A DNA stretch of 32,801 nt from JAGIBJ01 sp032119595. Lineage in GTDB: Bacteria; Actinomycetota; Thermoleophilia; Solirubrobacterales; Solirubrobacteraceae. Position numbers and translations under genes: made by a program. A model generated the notes under the pieces. It was not told the DNA's origin. It was given only the letters and a program-made list of their open reading frames with translations, and searched no databases. Of the stretch, positions 28,050 to 32,801 are shown piece after piece (the stretch's first letter is position 1; each line of letters starts with the position of its first letter). The stretch is from NCBI GenBank assembly GCA_032119595.1, contig JAUMBQ010000016.1:1-32801 (forward strand). The letters run 5' to 3'.

Positions 28050-28988
28050 ATGATCGAAACCCAAGGACTCACCAAACACCTCGGCGGCCGCGCCGTCGTC
28101 TCCGATGTCACGTTCCGGTGCGAGCCGGGCACCGTGACCGGATTCCTCGGCCCGAACGGCGCCGGCAAGAGCACGACGATGCGCATGCTCGTCGGCCTGA
28201 CGACGCCCGACGACGGCGAGGCTCGGATCCTCGGCGGCCGCTATCGCGACCTGCCGAATCCGGGCCGGCGCGTCGGGATCCTGCTCGACGCGTCGGCGCA
28301 ACACGCAGGACGCCGTGGCCGCGAGGCCCTCGCGCTGTCGGCCCACACGATGGGCGTGCCGGTGAAGCGTGTCGACGAACTCCTCGACCTCGTCGGCCTG
28401 AGCGATCACGCGGCCAGGCAGCGTGTCGGGCAGTACTCGCTCGGCATGCGTCAGCGCCTCGGTTTCGCGCACGCGCTGCTCGGCGACCCTGAAGTCCTCA
28501 TCCTCGACGAGCCTGCCAACGGTCTGGACCCCGAGGGCATGCGCTGGATGCGCGGCCTGCTGCGCGGCTTTGCCGATCGCGGCGGCACCGTCCTGCTCTC
28601 ATCGCACCTGCTCAGCGAAGTCGAAGCGGTCGCCGACCGGATGATGATCATCGGCGACGGAACGATCCGTGCCCAGGGCACGCGCGCAGAACTCCTGACC
28701 GACTCGGGCACCATCGTGGAGGCCACGGACGTGGCTGGGCTCGATGCTGCGCTCCGGCTCGCTGGCCTCACCGCCAGTCCAGTCGATGGCGGGGCTCGGC
28801 TCGTGCAGGCCGAGCCTGAGGTCGTTGCCCACGCCGCCACCGCAGGTGGCGTCGTGCTGCGCCGGCTCGCGCCCGCCGACGGCGCCGGCCTCGAGCGCCT
28901 CTTCTTCGAACTCACCGCCTCAGGCCAGGCCGCGTCCTTGCCGCACCCCAACCCCACTCCCTTCGAACTCGCAGGAGCAACCTCATGA
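28050..28988 (+). CDS. ABC transporter ATP-binding protein
   Basis: 312 residues. Walker A GPNGAGKST (34-42), signature region YSLGMRQRLGFAHALLGDP, Walker B VLILDEPANGLDPEG, and H-loop SSHLLSEVEAVADR. This is the DrrA/CcmA-like class of drug or lipid exporters, with a C-terminal extension of about 90 residues. The ATG at 28050 is chosen; a GTG five codons upstream (28035) is possible. It overlaps the permease gene by ATGA. Divergent from the two-component genes by about 136 bp, typical of a detoxification module. Confidence 0.94.
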   Translation: MIETQGLTKHLGGRAVVSDVTFRCEPGTVTGFLGPNGAGKSTTMRMLVGLTTPDDGEARILGGRYRDLPNPGRRVGILLDASAQHAGRRGREALALSAHTMGVPVKRVDELLDLVGLSDHAARQRVGQYSLGMRQRLGFAHALLGDPEVLILDEPANGLDPEGMRWMRGLLRGFADRGGTVLLSSHLLSEVEAVADRMMIIGDGTIRAQGTRAELLTDSGTIVEATDVAGLDAALRLAGLTASPVDGGARLVQAEPEVVAHAATAGGVVLRRLAPADGAGLERLFFELTASGQAASLPHPNPTPFELAGATS

Positions 28989-29773
28989 GCACCGCCACTG
29001 CCACCCTGACCCCGCCGCTCCGCGTCGACACCACCGGCGTCCATCTGCGCCCAGGCCTCGCTCGGCTGGTCGCCATCGAGCTGCGCAAGATGGTCGACAC
29101 TCGAGCCGGCTTCTGGCTGCAGGTCGCCATGGTCGTGTTGACCGCGGCCGTCGTCGCGGTCCGCGCCATCATCGGCGGCGCCGAAGACCACACATTCGCC
29201 GCCGTGCTCGACGTCGGCATTCAACCCGCCGCGGTCCTCCTGCCGGTTACCGGGATCCTGCTCGTAACCTCGGAGTGGTCCCAGCGGACTGGCCTGATCA
29301 CCTTCACCCTCGTCCCGGGCCGCTTGCGCGTGTTCGGTGCCAAGCTCATGGCAAGTCTCGTCCTCGGTCTGGCGATGCTCCTCGTGACGGTCGGCATCGT
29401 GGCGACGGGCGTGTTGGTCTCGTCAGGCACGGCCACCGGCGCTTGGTCGGACGCCCCCACGCTGGTCGGTCAGTCGGCCGTGTTCCTCACGGTCGGGATG
29501 GTCACGGGTGTCTCGTTCGGTGCGATGCTCCTAGCGTCTGCTCCGGCCATCGTGGTGCTCTTCGCACTCCCGAGTTCTTGGGCGGCGATCGTCTCGCTCC
29601 CCTTCTTCGGCGACATCGCTCCCTGGGTCGACACCGCGCGCGCCCTCGGCCCGATGCACCGCGAAGTGCTGACGGCCACGCAATGGGCGCACGCCGGCAC
29701 GGCCTCGGCCCTCTGGATGCTGCTCCCGCTGCTCATCGGCACCTGGCGCATCACCCGCCGGGACGCCGTCTGA
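28985..29773 (+). CDS. ABC-2 type transporter permease
   Basis: 262 residues with about six transmembrane helices (FWLQVAMVVLTAAVVAVRAII, IQPAAVLLPVTGILLVTSEW, LVLGLAMLLVTVGIVATGVLV, SAVFLTVGMVTGVSFGAMLLASAPAIVVLFALP, ALWMLLPLLIGTWRI). The motif LLVTSEWSQRTGLITFTLVPGR is typical of ABC-2 permeases. The start overlaps the stop of the ATPase gene, so they form a translationally coupled pair. Two hairpins follow. Confidence 0.9.
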   Translation: MSTATATLTPPLRVDTTGVHLRPGLARLVAIELRKMVDTRAGFWLQVAMVVLTAAVVAVRAIIGGAEDHTFAAVLDVGIQPAAVLLPVTGILLVTSEWSQRTGLITFTLVPGRLRVFGAKLMASLVLGLAMLLVTVGIVATGVLVSSGTATGAWSDAPTLVGQSAVFLTVGMVTGVSFGAMLLASAPAIVVLFALPSSWAAIVSLPFFGDIAPWVDTARALGPMHREVLTATQWAHAGTASALWMLLPLLIGTWRITRRDAV

Positions 29774-29784
29774 CCCATCCCCAA

Positions 29785-29809
29785 GCCGGGCCGCGATGCG
29801 CGGCCCGGC
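29785..29809 (+). terminator. perfect 11-bp GC stem-loop after the permease gene
   Basis: GCCGGGCCGCG and CGCGGCCCGGC pair perfectly with a 3-base loop (ATG), 12 bases after the stop at 29773. No T run follows. Confidence 0.65.
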
Positions 29810-29898
29810 CCCGAGCCGGCGGTGAACGGCGACCGCTGGCGGGGTCCGGAGCGCTGCGGGCCCTGGGCGCTGTCGGCGCTGGCCTCGCCTGTCGATAC

Positions 29899-29960
29899 AC
29901 CGAAAATGAGACCGAGCTATACCCCTCGCGGGGAGAGCAAAGCTCGGTCTCATTTTCGGT
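29899..29960. terminator. perfect 20-bp inverted repeat with nested hairpin, bidirectional terminator
   Basis: ACCGAAAATGAGACCGAGCT (29899-29918) is the exact reverse complement of 29941-29960. The 22-base loop itself folds (CCCC-TCGC-GGGG, 29922-29933). The stem carries AAAA on the left and TTTT on the right, so each strand reads as GC stem followed by T run. It lies in the 209-bp gap between the convergent permease and aldehyde dehydrogenase genes, where no gene is seen. Confidence 0.75.
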
Positions 29961-29982
29961 GCCGCCCCGCCCGCCTGTCCGG

Positions 29983-31350
29983 TTACCCGACCCGGATCAG
30001 CTTCTTGTTGACGAACTCGTCGGCGCCGAAGCGGCCGAGTTCGCGGCCGAAGCCAGAGCCCTTCACTCCGCCGAACGGCAGCTCAACGCCGTCGGCAAGC
30101 ACGAGGTTGACGAACACCATGCCCGCTTCGATCTGGTCGGCGACTCGCATGGCCTGCTCGCCGTCGGTCGTGAAGACGTACGAGCCCAAGCCGAACGGCG
30201 TGTCATTGGCGAGCGTGATGGCCTCCTCCTCCGACCCGACTCGGTAGACCGAGGCCACGGGTCCGAAGAACTCCTCGTGGTAGGCGTCGTTGTCCTTCGC
30301 GATGCCGGTAAGCACGGTGGTCTTGTAGAAGTTGCCCTCGCGACTGCCGCCCGTCACGAGCGTCGCGCCCTGAGCGACCGCGCGACTTACCTGCTCCTCT
30401 AGCCGGTCCGCTGCCATCGCCGACGACAGCGGGCCCATCGCGGTGTCCGGCGATGTCGGATCGCCGTACTCGACGGCGGTGATCGCGGCCGTCAGCTTCT
30501 CCAGGAACGGCTCGTAGAGGTCGTCGACCACGATGAAGCGCTTCGCGGCATTGCACGACTGGCCACCGTTGTCGAGGCGGGCCTCGACGGCCTGCTGCAC
30601 GACGCCGTCAAGGTCGTCGGTCGAGAGCAGGATGAACGGGTCGGATCCACCGAGTTCCAGCACCACCTTCGTGAGGTTGCGCCCGGCAATCTCAGCGACG
30701 GCGGCGCCAGCGCGACCGGACCCCGTCACCGAGACGCCCTGCACCCGCGGGTCGGCGATCACCCACTCGATCTGCTCGTTGGTCGCGTAGACGTTGATGT
30801 ACGCGTCCTGCGGAACGCCGGCATCGCGGTAGATCTGCTCGATCGCTGCGGACGACTCCGGGCACTGCGGCGCGTGCTTGAGGAGGATCGTGTTCCCGAT
30901 GATCAGGTTCGGGCCAGCGAACCGCGCCACTTGGTAGTACGGGAAGTTCCACGGCATGATGCCCAGCAGCACGCCGACCGACGTCCGTCGCACGATGGCG
31001 GTGCCTTCGCCGTCGAGCAGCTCAATGGGCTCGTCGGCCAGCAGCTGCGTGGCCCGGTCGGCGTAGTAGCCGTAGATGTCGACGCAGAAGTCGACCTCGC
31101 CCAGCGCCTGCTCGATCGGCTTGCCCATCTCGCGGGTGATGATCTCCGCGAGCTCCTGGCGGCGCTCGCCGTGAAGCTCGCCGACACGCCGCATGATCGC
31201 CGCGCGCTCCTCGATCGGCGTCCCCCGCCCCCACGGGTCATGGGCGGCATGGGCTCGCCCGATCGCCGCCCGCAGCTCGGCGTCGCCGATCGTCGGATAG
31301 GTCTTGATCGTTGCTCCGGTCGCTGGATCGACAACCGCGTAATCAGCCAT
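29983..31350 (-). CDS. NAD(P)-dependent aldehyde dehydrogenase, succinate-semialdehyde-dehydrogenase-like
   Basis: 455 residues, full length for the family without its N-terminal extension. Catalytic Cys266 (NGGQSCNAAKR), general base Glu232 (LELGGSDPF) and Asn135 (PWNFPYYQV) are present, with cofactor strand VSVTGSGRAGAAV and HEEFFGPVASVY. The GQSCNAAKRF and LPFGGVKGSGFGRELG signatures put it with GabD/Sad-type succinate-semialdehyde dehydrogenases. No transaminase partner lies nearby, so the natural substrate is open. The ATG follows GGGAG with 8-base spacing; a TACGGT -10 box lies about 30 bases upstream. Confidence 0.93.
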   Translation of the reverse strand: MADYAVVDPATGATIKTYPTIGDAELRAAIGRAHAAHDPWGRGTPIEERAAIMRRVGELHGERRQELAEIITREMGKPIEQALGEVDFCVDIYGYYADRATQLLADEPIELLDGEGTAIVRRTSVGVLLGIMPWNFPYYQVARFAGPNLIIGNTILLKHAPQCPESSAAIEQIYRDAGVPQDAYINVYATNEQIEWVIADPRVQGVSVTGSGRAGAAVAEIAGRNLTKVVLELGGSDPFILLSTDDLDGVVQQAVEARLDNGGQSCNAAKRFIVVDDLYEPFLEKLTAAITAVEYGDPTSPDTAMGPLSSAMAADRLEEQVSRAVAQGATLVTGGSREGNFYKTTVLTGIAKDNDAYHEEFFGPVASVYRVGSEEEAITLANDTPFGLGSYVFTTDGEQAMRVADQIEAGMVFVNLVLADGVELPFGGVKGSGFGRELGRFGADEFVNKKLIRVG

Positions 31351-31447
31351 GCAAAGTCTCCCGAGGGGTCGGAGCCCTCACCGTAGCGCGGGCCGAGCCC
31401 CAACTTTTCGGCGAATCGTCGCGATGGCGGCGTCGTGGATGACGCGT

Positions 31448-31489
31448 TGCACGGGCTCGCACCCTCAGACGAGGATGCGAGCCCGTGCA
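31448..31489 (-). terminator. perfect 14-bp stem-loop after the lipase gene
   Basis: TGCACGGGCTCGCA (31448-31461) and its exact reverse complement (31476-31489) flank a 14-base loop that can add a further 4-bp stem (CCTC/GAGG). It sits 8 bases beyond the stop of the lipase gene (31498) on the minus strand. Confidence 0.7.
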
Positions 31490-31497
31490 TGCTGGGT

Positions 31498-32763
31498 CTA
31501 CTCGGCGGGTGGCGGGCAGTTCGGCGTGGTCGGTTTGCCAGCCACGCGGTCTTGGAGGAACTGGAACGCACCCACGTTGCCGCGGGCGACGCCGGTGATG
31601 TGGCCGACGGGCATTTCGGCCCACTGCAGGTCGACGCCGAGCGCGCAGTACTGCTCACGCAGGGTGGCGGCCTGGCCGTAGGGGATGATCTCGTCGACGG
31701 TGCCCTGGTACTGGTAGACCGGGACGTTGATCTTCTCCGAGCCCAGCGTGTTGGGGAGCACCTTGGAGCGCCACAGCGTCGTGCTCAGGGGCGTCGTGGT
31801 CGTGTAGTCGGAGATCTGCTTGCCGGCGTAGTTGAGCAGCAGCTCGACGGTGCAGTCGTCGTTTTCCATCTGCTGGACGGCGGTCTTGCCCGTCGGCGTC
31901 AGGTAGTTGTCAAACAGCAGGTCCGGGTAGGCGTTGTCCAGGCCGATGAGGGCGTTGAGCAGGAACCCGAACGCCGGAGCCTTCTGCAGCGTGATCGCCA
32001 CCACGGAGATGTTGGCCGGAACGCCGCCGCCGGCGATGCCGACGATGTTGAGTTCCGGAGCGTAGGTCGAGGCCATCTGGCCCGCCCACATCGTCGCGCC
32101 GCCACCTTGGGAGTAGCCGCGAACGACCACCTTCGGACTCGGCGAGAGATCGGCTTCAGGCAGGCGCGTAGCGGCACGCACCGCGTTGAGTACGGCCGCG
32201 CCCATCGGCTTGCCGATGATGTAACTCGTCTGCGGGTTCTCGTGGTAGCCCTCGTAGTCGGTGACGGCCACGGCGTAGCCGGCTTCGAGCATCTGGTTGA
32301 CCGACGGCTGCTCGTAGAAAGACCCCGAGTTGATGAATCGGGAGACGGTGCAGCGGAAGGCCGGTCCGGTCGTCCCCGGCGCAATCGCCGCGACCGGCAC
32401 CGTCTTTGGATCAGCGTCCTTGGGAACCAAGATGGTCCCGGTTACAACACTGGGATTGCCGAGTGCGTCGGTCGACAGGTACATGACCTGCCAGGCGTTC
32501 GCGAGCTCGCGCGCCTTCGGCGGACCAGCCTTCGCGACGCGAGCCCGGATGATGTCGCCCGGGTTCCCGGTCGGGATCGTGGCCGGCGGCGTGTAAAACG
32601 GATCGGCTTCGAGATTCGGCGTCGGCGGAGCAAACGAGCGATCGATCGGCGGAGCGACCGCCGCCGAGGCCGGTGAGACGGCGAGCAGCGGCGAAGCCAG
32701 CAGGAGCCCTGCGAGCGTCGCTGCGACCCGAGCGCCGATTCGTGGTGTGAGGATGCGAGACAT
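31498..32763 (-). CDS. secreted lipase (LIP / secretory lipase family)
   Basis: 421 residues. Signal peptide about 1-34 (IGARVAATLAGLLLASPLLAVSPASA-A). The mature protein has the alpha/beta hydrolase fold of the actinobacterial/fungal secretory lipase family: VVRGYSQGGGATMWAGQ with nucleophile Ser218, Asp357 in YQGTVDEIIPYGQ, and His388 in MPVGHITGV. Cys138, Cys304, Cys373 and Cys416 may form disulfides. It would act outside the cell on acylglycerols or esters. The ATG is preceded by GGAGG at 8 bases, a strong ribosome site. A perfect hairpin follows. Confidence 0.92.
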   Translation of the reverse strand: MSRILTPRIGARVAATLAGLLLASPLLAVSPASAAVAPPIDRSFAPPTPNLEADPFYTPPATIPTGNPGDIIRARVAKAGPPKARELANAWQVMYLSTDALGNPSVVTGTILVPKDADPKTVPVAAIAPGTTGPAFRCTVSRFINSGSFYEQPSVNQMLEAGYAVAVTDYEGYHENPQTSYIIGKPMGAAVLNAVRAATRLPEADLSPSPKVVVRGYSQGGGATMWAGQMASTYAPELNIVGIAGGGVPANISVVAITLQKAPAFGFLLNALIGLDNAYPDLLFDNYLTPTGKTAVQQMENDDCTVELLLNYAGKQISDYTTTTPLSTTLWRSKVLPNTLGSEKINVPVYQYQGTVDEIIPYGQAATLREQYCALGVDLQWAEMPVGHITGVARGNVGAFQFLQDRVAGKPTTPNCPPPAE

Positions 32764-32801
32764 ATCGAGGTCCTCCGCTAGACGGTCGGCTTGGGGGTGA
32801 G

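Overview
The window reads as a chromosomal segment of a high-GC actinobacterium, most likely from Thermoleophilia / Solirubrobacterales. The reasons are strongly GC-rich third codon positions, an AG-type secreted propeller protein ending in the FecR-like domain that is common in that order, a CapA-type phosphatase and a glutathione-S-transferase-like protein with an SHPC motif of the kind seen there, and many genes that look leaderless. The family placement is from memory and is an inference. No rRNA, tRNA, CRISPR array, transposase or integrase is visible.

Layout. Bases 1 to about 355 do not belong: an AT-rich piece coding the N-terminus of a Bacteroidetes-type PolX/helix-hairpin-helix protein runs in frame into a phage-like piece, and then into actinobacterial DNA. 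This looks like an assembly or amplification chimera. From 400 to 5.7 kb are small stress and housekeeping genes: a carboxymuconolactone-decarboxylase-type peroxidase divergent from an AraC regulator, a secreted protein, an antibiotic-biosynthesis-monooxygenase-type protein convergent with a SnoaL-like protein, a DUF1232 membrane protein, an unknown small protein and a Dps ferritin. From 5.8 to 11.1 kb comes a lipid-flavoured block: an orphan NRPS-type condensation protein divergent from an alpha/beta hydrolase, then a patatin phospholipase and a Tat-exported cholesterol-oxidase-like flavoenzyme. From 11.2 to 18.8 kb: zinc-ribbon protein, SelO pseudokinase, SQR/NDH-2-like flavoprotein, VOC protein, AlkZ/YcaQ-type winged-helix protein, cytochrome P450 divergent from a GST-like protein, and a two-helix membrane protein.

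From 18.9 to 24.6 kb lies the most interesting part: a 67-residue secreted protein whose C-terminus copies the planctomycete DUF1559 pilin motif, an unknown protein without a normal start codon, a class III nucleotide cyclase with a degenerate catalytic site, then a two-gene operon with overlapping ATGA that encodes a secreted propeller/PT-stalk/FecR-like protein and a CHASE2 - HD-GYP membrane phosphodiesterase. This looks like an envelope sensor wired to cyclic (di)nucleotide turnover.

From 24.6 kb to the end: CapA-type phosphatase divergent from a DoxX-like protein across a perfect palindrome, a NarL-type two-component system divergent from an ABC exporter operon, an aldehyde dehydrogenase and a secreted lipase. 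Convergent gene pairs are separated by strong hairpins. At least nine genes carry a TANNNT -10 box 6 or 7 bases before the ATG, which points to widespread leaderless transcription and helped to choose starts.
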